A stretch of 64,000 nucleotides of DNA from Bog-532 sp963830385. Lineage in GTDB: Bacteria; Actinomycetota; Actinomycetes; Streptosporangiales; Streptosporangiaceae. Made by a program: the position numbers and the translations under genes. Below, one piece after another: positions 34,002 to 42,102 of the stretch (positions within the stretch are counted from its first letter, which is position 1; each line of letters opens with the position of its first letter). The stretch lies in NCBI GenBank assembly GCA_963830385.1, contig CAWHMD010000004.1, positions 496,001 through 560,000 of the forward strand, written 5' to 3'. The notes beneath the pieces are model-generated. The model was not told where the DNA came from, ran no database searches, and saw nothing but the letters and a program-made list of their open reading frames with translations.

Positions 34002-35611
34002 CCGCCATGCCTGCCCCCGCGGGGAACGATCACTACGACGTCCTGGTCGTCGGCAGCGGACCGGGGGGCGCGACCACCGCGGCCCGCGTGGCCGAAACGG
34101 GCAGGCGCGTACTGTTGCTCGAACGCGGTGACTTCCTCCCGCGGGAACGCGACAACTGGAGCTCACAAGCTGTCTTCGGCGACGCGAAATACACCGCGGA
34201 CGAGACCTTCTACGACTCCCGCGACCGTCCCTTCCGGCCCGAGCTGCACTACTACGTGGGCGGCAACTCCAAGGTGTACGGCGCGGCGCTGTTCCGGCTT
34301 CTGCCCGGCGACTTCGGCGAGGTCCAGCATCGGAACGGTGTCGCACCGGCCTGGCCGCTGAGCTACCAAGACATGGAGCCGTACTACGTCCGAGCCGAGC
34401 ACCTGTTCTGGGTGCACGGCCAGCACGGCGAGGACCCGTTCGCCGGCCTCTCGAGCCAGGACTACAAATACCCGCCCGTGCAGCACGAGCCCCGGATCCA
34501 GCAGCTGTCGGACGACCTGGAGCAGCTCGGCCTGCACCCGTTTCACCTGCCGCTGGGCGTGCAGCTCACCCCGGACGCGCACGGCCGGGCGACCACGGAC
34601 TCGCGATGCATACGGTGCGACCGCGTGGATGGGTTCCCCTGCCTGCTTGGTGCCAAGGCCGACGCCGAAATGGCCGTCGTCCGGCCGGCCCTGGCCGCGC
34701 ACCCCAATCTGGCCTTGATGACGAGAACGACGGTCGAGCGCCTGATCACGGACAGCAGCGGCCGTTCCGTCAGTGGCGTGGCGGTCACGCTCCCGGACGG
34801 CTCTCCGCACGTGTTCACCGCCGACATCGTCGTGCTGTCCGCGGGGTCCATCCTGTCGGCTGCCCTGCTGCTGAAGTCAGCCAACGACAAGCATCCACAC
34901 GGCCTGGCGAACTCATCAGACATGGTCGGCCGGAACTACATGCGGCACAACAACCTTGCGCTCATCGCGTTCTCGCGCGAACTCAACCCGACGGTGTTCC
35001 AGAAAACGCTGGCCCTCAACGACTTCTACGGTCCCGGCGGGCACTGGCAGTACCCGATGGGCCACATCCAGATGCTCGGCAAGTCCGATGACTGGCAGAT
35101 CAAGGGGGCGGCACCACGCCGGCTAGGGTGGGCTCCGTCCGCACCCTACGGCGAGGTCGCGAAGCACTCGATCGACTTCTGGCTGTCCAGCGAGGACCTC
35201 CCGCTCGCCGACAGCAGGGTCACGCTCCGGCGTGACGGCGCGATCAGGCTCGCGCTGCAGCCCGGCAACAACACCGAAGCCCTCACCCACCTCCGCGCGA
35301 CCTTCCAGGGCATGCTGAGCAAGCTCGGCATGGTGGACACGACCTTCGTCCGCAGCCTCTACCTGCACAAGGCCTTCGACGCGGCCGCCACCGCCCACCA
35401 GGCCGGGACGGCGCGTTTCGGAACCGAGCCGGCCGCCGCGGTCCTCGACGTGCACTGCAAGGCCCACGACCTGGACAACCTCTACGTGGTGGACGGCAGC
35501 TTCATGCCCTCGATCGGCGCGGTGAACCCAACCTTGACGATCATCGCGAACGCGCTGCGCGTGGGCGATCACATCGCCGAACGCCTCGGAACCACCGGCA
35601 CGACCCCATGA
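33998..35611 (+). CDS. GMC family FAD-dependent oxidoreductase
   Basis: 537 residues from GTG 33998 (GTGA overlap with the SDR; ATG 34007 is possible). YDVLVVGSGPGGATTAARVA is the FAD motif with LLLERGD. YYVGGNSKVYGAALFR matches the GMC signature, and the C-terminal part VDGSFMPSIGAVNPTLTIIA carries the conserved Asn of the active-site pair; the His partner is in KAFDAAATAHQAGTARFG. The family oxidises sugar or primary alcohols. A decayed partial copy of this gene lies at 52440-52705. Confidence 0.9.
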   Translation: MTAMPAPAGNDHYDVLVVGSGPGGATTAARVAETGRRVLLLERGDFLPRERDNWSSQAVFGDAKYTADETFYDSRDRPFRPELHYYVGGNSKVYGAALFRLLPGDFGEVQHRNGVAPAWPLSYQDMEPYYVRAEHLFWVHGQHGEDPFAGLSSQDYKYPPVQHEPRIQQLSDDLEQLGLHPFHLPLGVQLTPDAHGRATTDSRCIRCDRVDGFPCLLGAKADAEMAVVRPALAAHPNLALMTRTTVERLITDSSGRSVSGVAVTLPDGSPHVFTADIVVLSAGSILSAALLLKSANDKHPHGLANSSDMVGRNYMRHNNLALIAFSRELNPTVFQKTLALNDFYGPGGHWQYPMGHIQMLGKSDDWQIKGAAPRRLGWAPSAPYGEVAKHSIDFWLSSEDLPLADSRVTLRRDGAIRLALQPGNNTEALTHLRATFQGMLSKLGMVDTTFVRSLYLHKAFDAAATAHQAGTARFGTEPAAAVLDVHCKAHDLDNLYVVDGSFMPSIGAVNPTLTIIANALRVGDHIAERLGTTGTTP

Positions 35612-37416
35612 GAGATCCCACCATGCCGAAAATCGAAGACTACGCCCTGCTGGGCGACCTGCACACGGCCGCTCTGGTGAGCACCGCGGGGTCGGTCGAC
35701 TGGCTCTGCCTGCCCCGCTTCGACTCGCCCGCCGCGTTCGCCGCCCTCCTGCACAACGAGGAGGCGGGACACTGGACGCTCGCCCCCGTGGCCGCGGATG
35801 AATGCACGAGCCGCCGGTACGCCGGCAACACCCTGGTGCTCGAGACGGACTGGGTCACCGCGGACGGTGCCGTACGGGTCATCGACTTCATGCCGCCCCG
35901 GGCGCGTACCCCGCACCTGATCCGCATCGCGGTGGGCCTGAGCGGCCAGGTGGCGATGCGATCGGTACTGCGCCTGCGGTTCGACTACGGCCGCGTCGTC
36001 CCGTGGGTCCGCCAGGATGGCTCCCAGGTCCATGCGATCGCCGGGCCTGACCTCGTCCGGCTGGTGTCCGCAGTCCCCGTGTCCTGCCATGACTGGGACA
36101 CCTTCGCGGACTTCACCGTGCGTCAGGGCGATCGGGTTCCGTTCGTCATGTCGTGGGCGCCCGGCCACGGCCCGCAGATGGAGGACGCGGACCCGGAGCA
36201 GGCGCTTTCTGCGACGGAGGACTTCTGGACCGAATGGGCTGATCAAGCCGCTTACCAGGCCGGGCCCTACCGCGCCGCCGTCGACCGGTCGCTCATCACC
36301 CTGAAGGCCCTGACCTACGAGCCGACTGGCGGGATCGTCGCGGCTGCGACCACGTCGCTGCCGGAGGAGCTCGGCGGTGTCCGCAACTGGGACTACCGGT
36401 ACTGCTGGCTGCGCGACGCCACGTACACGTTGCAGGCCCTTCTCGCGGCCGGTTACCGGCGCGAGGCCGGGGCCTGGCGTGAGTGGCTGCTGCGGGCCAT
36501 CGCGGGCCAGCCCGAGACGCTGCAGATCCTGTACAGCCTGGACGGCGCGCGGCGGCTTCCCGAGGTCGAGCTGGGATGGCTGTCCGGCTATGAGGGCAGC
36601 AGCCCGGTCCGCACCGGCAACGCCGCGGCCGGGCAGCTCCAGCTCGACGTCTGGGGCGAGACACTGGACGCCTTGTTCCTGGCCCGGCAGGCCGGCCTGC
36701 CCGCCGACCACGACGCATGGGCACTGCAGGTGGCCCTGATGAATTACCTCGAATCAGCCTGGCGCGAACCGGACAACGGATTGTGGGAGGTGCGCGGCGA
36801 CCGGCAGCACTTCACCCACTCCAAGATCATGGCCTGGGCCGCCGCCGACCGGATGGCACGATCTGTCCGCGAGTACGGCCTGCCCGGCCCCGCGCCGCGA
36901 TGGGAAGCGCTCCGCGAGCAGATCCACCACGACATCGTGACCCGCGCGTTCGACACCGAACGCAACACCTTCACCCAGGCCTACGGCTCGGCCGCGCTGG
37001 ACGCCAGCCTGCTGCTGATCCCCCGCGTGGGCTTCCTGCCCGCCACCGACCCGCGGGTGCTGGGCACGATCGCCGCGGTCCGCCGCGAACTGAGCGACGG
37101 CGACCTGGTCAGGCGCTATTCGACGGCTGCGACCGACGACGGCGTCAAGGGCAGCGAGGGCCTGTTCATCGCCTGCTCGTTCTGGCTCGTCGACGCTCTG
37201 CACGCCTCCGGGCAGCAGCAGGACGCCATCGACCTGTTCGAGCGTCTGCTCGCCCTGCGCAACGACGTCGGGCTGCTGAGCGAGGAATGGGACCCGGGCG
37301 CACGGCGCCAGCTGGGCAATACCCCCCAGGCGTTCAGCCACTTCGCCCTGGTCGTCAGCGCCCTCCAGCTGCATATGGGGCAGATGGTCCGCAGCGACAA
37401 TCCCATGCAGACATGA
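35608..37416 (+). CDS. Glycoside hydrolase family 15 protein (glucoamylase/trehalase-like)
   Basis: 602 residues from ATG 35608 overlapping the GMC stop (ATGA). IEDYALLGDLHTAALVSTAG, SVDWLCLPRFDSPAAFAALL and NWDYRYCWLRDATYTLQALL are typical of the bacterial GH15 group that includes trehalases; KGSEGLFIACSFWLVDAL carries the second catalytic Glu region. No signal peptide is present, so it acts in the cytoplasm on an alpha-glucoside. Its place among alcohol-oxidising enzymes suggests that sugar is released and then oxidised, or the reverse. Confidence 0.9.
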   Translation: MRDPTMPKIEDYALLGDLHTAALVSTAGSVDWLCLPRFDSPAAFAALLHNEEAGHWTLAPVAADECTSRRYAGNTLVLETDWVTADGAVRVIDFMPPRARTPHLIRIAVGLSGQVAMRSVLRLRFDYGRVVPWVRQDGSQVHAIAGPDLVRLVSAVPVSCHDWDTFADFTVRQGDRVPFVMSWAPGHGPQMEDADPEQALSATEDFWTEWADQAAYQAGPYRAAVDRSLITLKALTYEPTGGIVAAATTSLPEELGGVRNWDYRYCWLRDATYTLQALLAAGYRREAGAWREWLLRAIAGQPETLQILYSLDGARRLPEVELGWLSGYEGSSPVRTGNAAAGQLQLDVWGETLDALFLARQAGLPADHDAWALQVALMNYLESAWREPDNGLWEVRGDRQHFTHSKIMAWAAADRMARSVREYGLPGPAPRWEALREQIHHDIVTRAFDTERNTFTQAYGSAALDASLLLIPRVGFLPATDPRVLGTIAAVRRELSDGDLVRRYSTAATDDGVKGSEGLFIACSFWLVDALHASGQQQDAIDLFERLLALRNDVGLLSEEWDPGARRQLGNTPQAFSHFALVVSALQLHMGQMVRSDNPMQT

Positions 37417-38387
37417 CCGCCGGGCCAGCGGCGGTGATCGACCGGGTCACCCTAGTCGTGTCGGATCTGGACCGGGCCGAAGACGACTACGTCCGGACCT
37501 TCGGGTGCCGCGTCGAACACCGTGGTGACATCGATCCCGCCCTGGTCGGCGTGCTGTGCATCCGGCGGGCGCGCGGGCGGCGGTCATTGCTGCGGCTGGG
37601 CCGCGAGCGGATCGAGCTCCTGGAATTCACGGAGATGGCGGGGCGCCCGTACCCGCTCGGCAGCACGAGCACCGACCTGTGGTTCCAGCACATGGCGATT
37701 GTCGTGACCGACATGAGGCGGGCTTATCTGCGGGTCATGGCGAACCGGCGGTTCCGGCCCATCAGCCGCAACGGCCCGGTACGGCTGCCGGATGACTCCG
37801 GGGGCGTGATGGCGTTCAAGTTCCGCGATCAGGACGGCCACCCGCTGGAACTGCTCGCATTCCCGGAGGGAGACGTCCCGGGATCATGGCGCACCGGCAA
37901 CGGTTCCGGCTCCTTTGTCGGGGTCGATCACACCGCCATCGCGGTCAGCGACTCGGCCCGCAGCGCCAGGTTCTTCGGGTCCGTCTTCGGGTTCCGCGCC
38001 GCGGGTCGCACAGAGAACCGCGGGCCCGAACAAGCCGATCTCGATGACGTCGACGACGTGCGCGTCAGCGTCACCCGGCTCTCGGCGGACCTGCCCGCGC
38101 CCCGGATGGAGCTGCTGGACTACCATGTGGGCACGCGCCGGCCGATCCCGCACGACACCGCCAGCAACGACATCGTGGCCACGCACAGTGTGGTGCGGGT
38201 CGCCTCGCTCGACGCGACCGCCGCGGCGCTCGCCCGCTGCGGCACGCCCCTGGCCCGCGATGACCTCATGATCCTGCACGGCGGCATCCGCGCTGCCCTG
38301 GTAACGGGACCTGACGGGCACCGCTTCCTCGCCGAAGAGCAGGCGTCCCTGGGTTACGCCGAAGCCGCGGCGTGCTCGCGCACGTAA
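37413..38387 (+). CDS. Two-domain VOC family protein (glyoxalase/dioxygenase superfamily)
   Basis: About 324 residues from ATG 37413, overlapping the GH15 stop. The first VOC unit has IDRVTLVVSDLDRAEDDYVR, RIELLEF, WFQHMAIVVTDM and FRDQDGHPLELLAFPE; the second has GVDHTAIAVSDSARSARFFG and a last beta strand near GPDGHRFLAEEQ. His and Glu residues at the expected metal positions are kept in the first unit. The family includes extradiol dioxygenases, glyoxalases and epimerases. The end overlaps the convergent peroxiredoxin gene by 34 bases. Long plus frame upstream of 37413 is a shadow of GH15. Confidence 0.85.
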   Translation: MTAGPAAVIDRVTLVVSDLDRAEDDYVRTFGCRVEHRGDIDPALVGVLCIRRARGRRSLLRLGRERIELLEFTEMAGRPYPLGSTSTDLWFQHMAIVVTDMRRAYLRVMANRRFRPISRNGPVRLPDDSGGVMAFKFRDQDGHPLELLAFPEGDVPGSWRTGNGSGSFVGVDHTAIAVSDSARSARFFGSVFGFRAAGRTENRGPEQADLDDVDDVRVSVTRLSADLPAPRMELLDYHVGTRRPIPHDTASNDIVATHSVVRVASLDATAAALARCGTPLARDDLMILHGGIRAALVTGPDGHRFLAEEQASLGYAEAAACSRT

Positions 38388-38842
38388 CGCACCAGCCCGG
38401 CGACGTCGTCGGGGACTAGCCGGCCGATGGCCCCGCTGGAGTAGACGCTGACCACGACCTTTCCCGCCGGGTCGAGGACGAACCCGGTGGACTGCAGGTA
38501 CACCGGGTCCGGGTTGACGAAGGCGCCGGTCAGGCCGGCGACCGCTCGCGCGTCGGCGCCGAACCCGACGGGAAAGGTCAGGCCGTGCTTGGCGATGAGG
38601 CCGGCGGTGGCGGCTTCGTCATCGACGGACAGGGCGACGACCTGGACGCCAGCGTCCGCCAGGGTGGCACTGGCGCGCTGGAAGGCGCGCAGCTGGGCGT
38701 TGCAGTAGGGACACCAGGCGCCGCGGTAGAACAGCACCACGCCGAACTGGCCGGCGAACGCCTCCGGCACCGTGACGGTCGTGCCGCCGGGGACGGTAAG
38801 CGTCAGTTCCGGGAAAGTGTCACCGGGGTGCAGCAAGGACAT
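38354..38842 (-). CDS. Peroxiredoxin (AhpC/TSA, BCP-like)
   Basis: About 162 residues from ATG 38842, preceded by AGGAG; ATG 38857 is an alternative. VLFYRGAWCPYCNAQLRAFQ contains the peroxidatic Cys in an unusual CPYC setting, where the second Cys may resolve the disulfide. It reduces peroxides at the cost of thiols, which would suit neighbouring GMC oxidase that can produce hydrogen peroxide. It is convergent with the VOC gene and its start overlaps nothing; the DUF421 gene lies 11 bases upstream on the same strand. Confidence 0.9.
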   Translation of the reverse strand: MSLLHPGDTFPELTLTVPGGTTVTVPEAFAGQFGVVLFYRGAWCPYCNAQLRAFQRASATLADAGVQVVALSVDDEAATAGLIAKHGLTFPVGFGADARAVAGLTGAFVNPDPVYLQSTGFVLDPAGKVVVSVYSSGAIGRLVPDDVAGLVRYVREHAAASA

Positions 38843-38853
38843 GGGCAGGCTCC

Positions 38854-39489
38854 TCATCGGTATCGGGTTGGCCAGGTCCCCGGCGGGACCTTCGGGGTAT
38901 CGGCGACATGCCGTTCAGCGGGCTCGGCCACATGGCGGTATCCGGCGGCGGAAAGCCCCTCGCGCATCAGCGGGCCGGGCTCGCTGTCCGTGCCGATCAG
39001 CGTCGTCGTGCCGCGGGTCTCGTACAGCAGGTAACCGACCTGGCCGAGATCGTCCACACCCTGCTGGCGCAACAGCGCGTACACGTCCGCGGCCGTCAGG
39101 CCGGCCCGGCCGAGTTCACGGTCTTGTATCTTGCCCTTGGCGACCAGGACCCTGGGCCGATGGTCAATGAGGCGGGCCATCCGGTTGTGCCGCCGGGCGT
39201 ACGCGACGAGGCGGTGCGCGACCAGGAGGGTGACCAGCGCGACCGCGCCGGTGGCGAACGACGCCGACGAAGCGGTCACGGTCCGGCCGATGATCGCGCC
39301 GATCGCGACGGCGACCGCGAAGTCGAACGCGCCGAGCTGGGCGAGCGTGCGCCGCTCTCCGAGCCGCAGGCCGACGATGGTCAACGCGAACATCAGCACC
39401 GCCTTGACCGCGACCCAGCCGAGACCGCCCGTCCCGCCGGCCAGTTCCAGCAACCACCTCACCCCTCGGGCTCTCCGGCTGCACCGCAT
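38854..39489 (-). CDS. DUF421 (YetF-like) membrane protein
   Basis: About 211 residues from ATG 39489 (GTG 39462 also possible). Membrane segments lie in WVAVKAVLMFALTIVGLRLG, FDFAVAVAIGAIIGRTV and GAVALVTLLVAHRLVAYA, with RTLAQLGAFDFAVAVAIGAI the family core. The cytosolic domain has PRVLVAKGKIQDRELGRAGL and DVYALLRQQGVDDLGQVGYL. Function is poorly known; members affect membrane stress or spore properties. The longer frame upstream of 39489 is formed by hydrolase sequence in a shifted frame. Confidence 0.8.
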   Translation of the reverse strand: MRCSRRARGVRWLLELAGGTGGLGWVAVKAVLMFALTIVGLRLGERRTLAQLGAFDFAVAVAIGAIIGRTVTASSASFATGAVALVTLLVAHRLVAYARRHNRMARLIDHRPRVLVAKGKIQDRELGRAGLTAADVYALLRQQGVDDLGQVGYLLYETRGTTTLIGTDSEPGPLMREGLSAAGYRHVAEPAERHVADTPKVPPGTWPTRYR

Positions 39490-39505
39490 GCCTTGGTGAC
39501 AGCTA

Positions 39506-40351
39506 TCAGGTAAGGAACTCGCCGATCGCGGCGGCGATCTCCTCGACGTGGGTCTCCAGGGCGAAGTGACCGGTGTCGACGAAACGGATGTCAGCATCGG
39601 GGATGTCGCGCTTGAAGGCTTCGGCTCCGGTCGGAAGAACGGATCGTTCCTGCCCCACACCGCGAGCAGCGGCGGCCTGCTGGTGCGGAAGTACTCCTGG
39701 AACGCCGGGTAGAGCGCCACGTTGGCTCGCGTAATCGAGGAACAGGTCGAGCTGGATCTCATCGGCGCCGCTGCGAGCAAGGTAGTTGTCGAGCCCGTAG
39801 CCGTCCGGGCTGACCCGCACGGTGTCGGGGACGCCATGGGTGTACTGCCAGATCGTCGTCTGCGGCTCCGGGAACATCCGGATCGCTTCCCGGGTGGCTT
39901 CGGAGGGGTCCTTCCAGTGGGCCTGCACCGGGTTCCAGCCGTCGCTCAGCCCTTCGGCGTACGCGTTGCCGTTCCGGGAGATGATCGCGGTGATGCGCTC
40001 GGGGTGCCGGGTGGCGATCCGGAACCCGACCGGCGCGCCGTAGCCGAACACGTACAGCGCGAACCGGTCGAGGCCGAGCACTTCGGTCAGGCGGTCGGTG
40101 ACGTCGGCGATGTGCTCGAAGGTGTAGCCGAAGTCACCGCGCCCGGGCATGTCCGGCTTGCCGAAGCCGGGCAGGTCGGGAGCGACGAGGTGGAACCGGC
40201 CGGCGGGCAGCGGGGTCAGCTCGCGGAACACGTGGCCCGCGGACGGGAACCCGTGCAGGAGCACCAACGTGGGTGCGTCAGGTGCTCCGGCCTCCCGGTA
40301 GAACACCGTCAGGCCATCCACGTCCGCCGTCCGGCAGGCAATGTCAGCCAT
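39506..40351 (-). pseudogene. Alpha/beta hydrolase, damaged (3 of 4)
   Basis: 281-codon ORF related to the hydrolases at 13132, 19827 and 52872 (HGFPSAGHVFREL, PDLPGFGKPDMPG, VDTGHFALETHVEE). Two features suggest loss of function. The nucleophile elbow reads YVFGYGAPVGF, with Gly in place of Asp, a single A-to-G transition. Between about 39735 and 39630 the frame is shifted: the expected ANVALYPAFQEYF ... AVWGRNDPFFRPE, with the catalytic Asp, lies in the next frame, and the ORF returns to frame by a second indel at TGAEAFKRD. ATG 40351 is the start. Confidence 0.75.
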
Positions 40352-40443
40352 GACAGTTCTCTCCTTCCTTCAGGGCACAGGCAACGGGGTGTCGCGCCCG
40401 TGCGCCGGGCGGTCGACGCCGGCGCACGGGCGGGCTGGGCTGC

Positions 40444-41283
40444 TCAGTTTCGCCCGGCCATGACGCCGCCGTCGACGTCCCAGATGGCGCCGGTGACCCA
40501 GCTGGTGGCCGGGGAGAGCAGGAAGGTGATGGTGTTGGCCATGTCGCGGACGGTGCCGGTGCGGCCCAGCGGGTGGAAGCCGTCGAAGCTGTGCAGGATC
40601 TCATCGATCTTGTCGGCCGGGAAGACTTTCCCGAAGATCGGGGTGGCCACGAAGGCCGGAGCGACCGTGTTGACCCGGATCTGATGGGGAGCCAGCTCCA
40701 GGGCCAGGTTTTTGGTCAGCGCGTGCAGCCCGCCCTTGGCCGCCGAGTACGCCGACGACGGGGTGGCGCCGATGGCCTGGTGGGCCCACATGCTGCCGAT
40801 GTTGACGATGGACCCGCCGCGGCCGCCGGCGACCATGCCGCGGGCGACGGTCTGGGTGAGGAAGAAGATGGCCCGGTCCAGTTCGGCGTAGGAGTCGTAG
40901 TCGGCGCCGTCGTGGTCCAGGAAGGGCTTGGGGACGAACACCCCCGCCGCGTTGACCAGCAGGGTGGCGTCTGCGTGCTCGTCGGCCAGCTGCTGGCGGA
41001 CCCGTTCGACCTGGTCCCGGTCGGCCAGGTCGGCGCTGATGCCGTAGGCCGGGCCGTCCTTGGCCAGGGTCTGGACGGTGTCCTCGACCCGGCCGGGTTC
41101 CTGGCCGATGATGACGGCGCTGCCGCCGGCGGCCACGACGTCCGCGGCGGTCTGGCGTCCCATCCCGCTGCTGCCGCCGACGACCACCAGTTTCTGCCCT
41201 GCGAAGACCGGCATGGCCATGGCCTGCGGCTGGCCGGGCCCGTCCATGTGCTGTTGCGTGCCCTCGAGCCAGTTCATGCTCAT
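40444..41283 (-). CDS. Short-chain dehydrogenase/reductase
   Basis: 279 residues. LVVVGGSSGMGRQTAADVVA is the cofactor motif, VNIGSMWAHQA the Ser region and YSAAKGGLHALTKNLA the Tyr-x3-Lys; the end reads WDVDGGVMAGRN. About 25 extra residues precede the Rossmann start. A DLTMCGR leader motif ends 77 bases upstream of ATG 41283, with GAAAGGAAAA before the start. The hydrolase at 39506 follows after about 90 bases and may have been in the same transcript. Confidence 0.9.
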   Translation of the reverse strand: MSMNWLEGTQQHMDGPGQPQAMAMPVFAGQKLVVVGGSSGMGRQTAADVVAAGGSAVIIGQEPGRVEDTVQTLAKDGPAYGISADLADRDQVERVRQQLADEHADATLLVNAAGVFVPKPFLDHDGADYDSYAELDRAIFFLTQTVARGMVAGGRGGSIVNIGSMWAHQAIGATPSSAYSAAKGGLHALTKNLALELAPHQIRVNTVAPAFVATPIFGKVFPADKIDEILHSFDGFHPLGRTGTVRDMANTITFLLSPATSWVTGAIWDVDGGVMAGRN

Positions 41284-41359
41284 TCGAAGTTTTCCTTTCG
41301 GCTGGGTGCGCAGGGGGCAGGCCCACTGCTTGCTTACGGGCTAGCCTGATCACCGCGAG

Positions 41360-41382
41360 CCGGCCGCACATCGTCAGATCAG
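41360..41382 (-). promoter_or_regulatory. DLTMCGR leader motif before the SDR at 41283
   Basis: The minus strand reads CTGATCTGACGATGTG then CGGCCGG, identical over all 23 bases to the copy at 49008, and a further about 20 upstream bases (GCGGAGCGGGAyCGTCGCGG) are shared too. The frame reads TDLTMCGRLAVIRLARKQA and runs into the SDR start in another frame. Confidence 0.65.
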
Positions 41383-41494
41383 TTATCCGCGACGATCCCG
41401 CTCCGCCCCGCTGGCCACATTTACGATGGGGCGGCGAGGAACGGCGAACCAGACCGAGTGTGAGGGCCTGGCCCAGATTGATGGAGTGGCTGTG

Positions 41495-41580
41495 CTACAC
41501 GGCGGCCGCGTCGCTGGGCAGCACGCGGCCGAGTTGACTGCGTGAGGTGATGTCGAGCTTGGCGCTCCCGCAGCGGCGGC
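41495..41580 (-). pseudogene. LuxR-type HTH tail remnant
   Basis: The minus strand reads KLDITSRSQLGRVLPSDAAA before a stop, which resembles the last recognition-helix region of LuxR domains. Only this short end is left. No other gene is seen between 41383 and 41697. Confidence 0.35.
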
Positions 41581-41697
41581 CCCGGATTCCACCGCACCCG
41601 CTCTCCCGCAGATCGCCGGCGATCTGTGACATCGATCTGGGCGGCTGGATTGCCACAGGCGGTCACAGCGAGAGGTCGGTCACGTCGCATGTGCCGG

Positions 41698-41967
41698 TCA
41701 TCTCGCTGTCTCCTCGCCAACCGGGCAGCCCCCCGGATCTTTCTCCACGCTTACCAGCTCCAGGCCAAGGTCGCGAACTCGGTCAAGGATGCCGTAGAGG
41801 TGGGCCTGATCGCGGATCTCGCCGGCGAGGACGCTGTGTTCATTGCCCGGTTCGAGGGCAAACCCTTCGAAGGCGGACGCGAGGTGCCCGCTCAGACGGC
41901 CCCGGACCGCGATCCGGTACCTGGTCGGCTCCACGTGCCCTCCGATGCTCTGTGGGTTGACACCCAC
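41698..41967 (-). CDS. Small conserved hypothetical protein
   Basis: 89 residues from GTG 41967. RYRIAVRGRLSGHLASAFEG, LAGEIRDQAHLYGILDRVRD and LGLELVSVEK form an alpha/beta pattern found in short actinobacterial proteins that often lie beside LuxR regulators. I know no function for it. It is divergent from the MalT-like regulator and shares with it the region holding the GGGTGA repeats. Confidence 0.6.
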   Translation of the reverse strand: MGVNPQSIGGHVEPTRYRIAVRGRLSGHLASAFEGFALEPGNEHSVLAGEIRDQAHLYGILDRVRDLGLELVSVEKDPGGCPVGEETAR

Positions 41968-41981
41968 CTTGAGCCCGAGCC

Positions 41982-42024
41982 GGGTGAGCGGCGATCACCC
42001 ATGCGACCGATTCCACCCGGGTGA
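41982..42024. promoter_or_regulatory. GGGTGA-N7-TCACCC repeat plus TCACCCGGGTGA-like palindrome, site 2
   Basis: GGGTGA at 41982-41987 and TCACCC at 41995-42000 are separated by 7 bases; CCACCCGGGTGA at 42013-42024 matches the 12-bp palindrome in 11 positions. They lie between the small gene at 41967 and the MalT-like regulator at 42103. Confidence 0.55.
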
Positions 42025-42102
42025 ACAGAACCTATACCGCGGCGGCCATGGAGCTACGATAATCAACGCTGCGCAGTACCGTGAGCTGCGCCTGCTGATT
42101 AG

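Noticed and set aside
38854..39837. A 327-residue protein starting at 39837
   Set aside because: Its first 115 residues are out-of-frame hydrolase sequence; the DUF421 domain starts near 39489.
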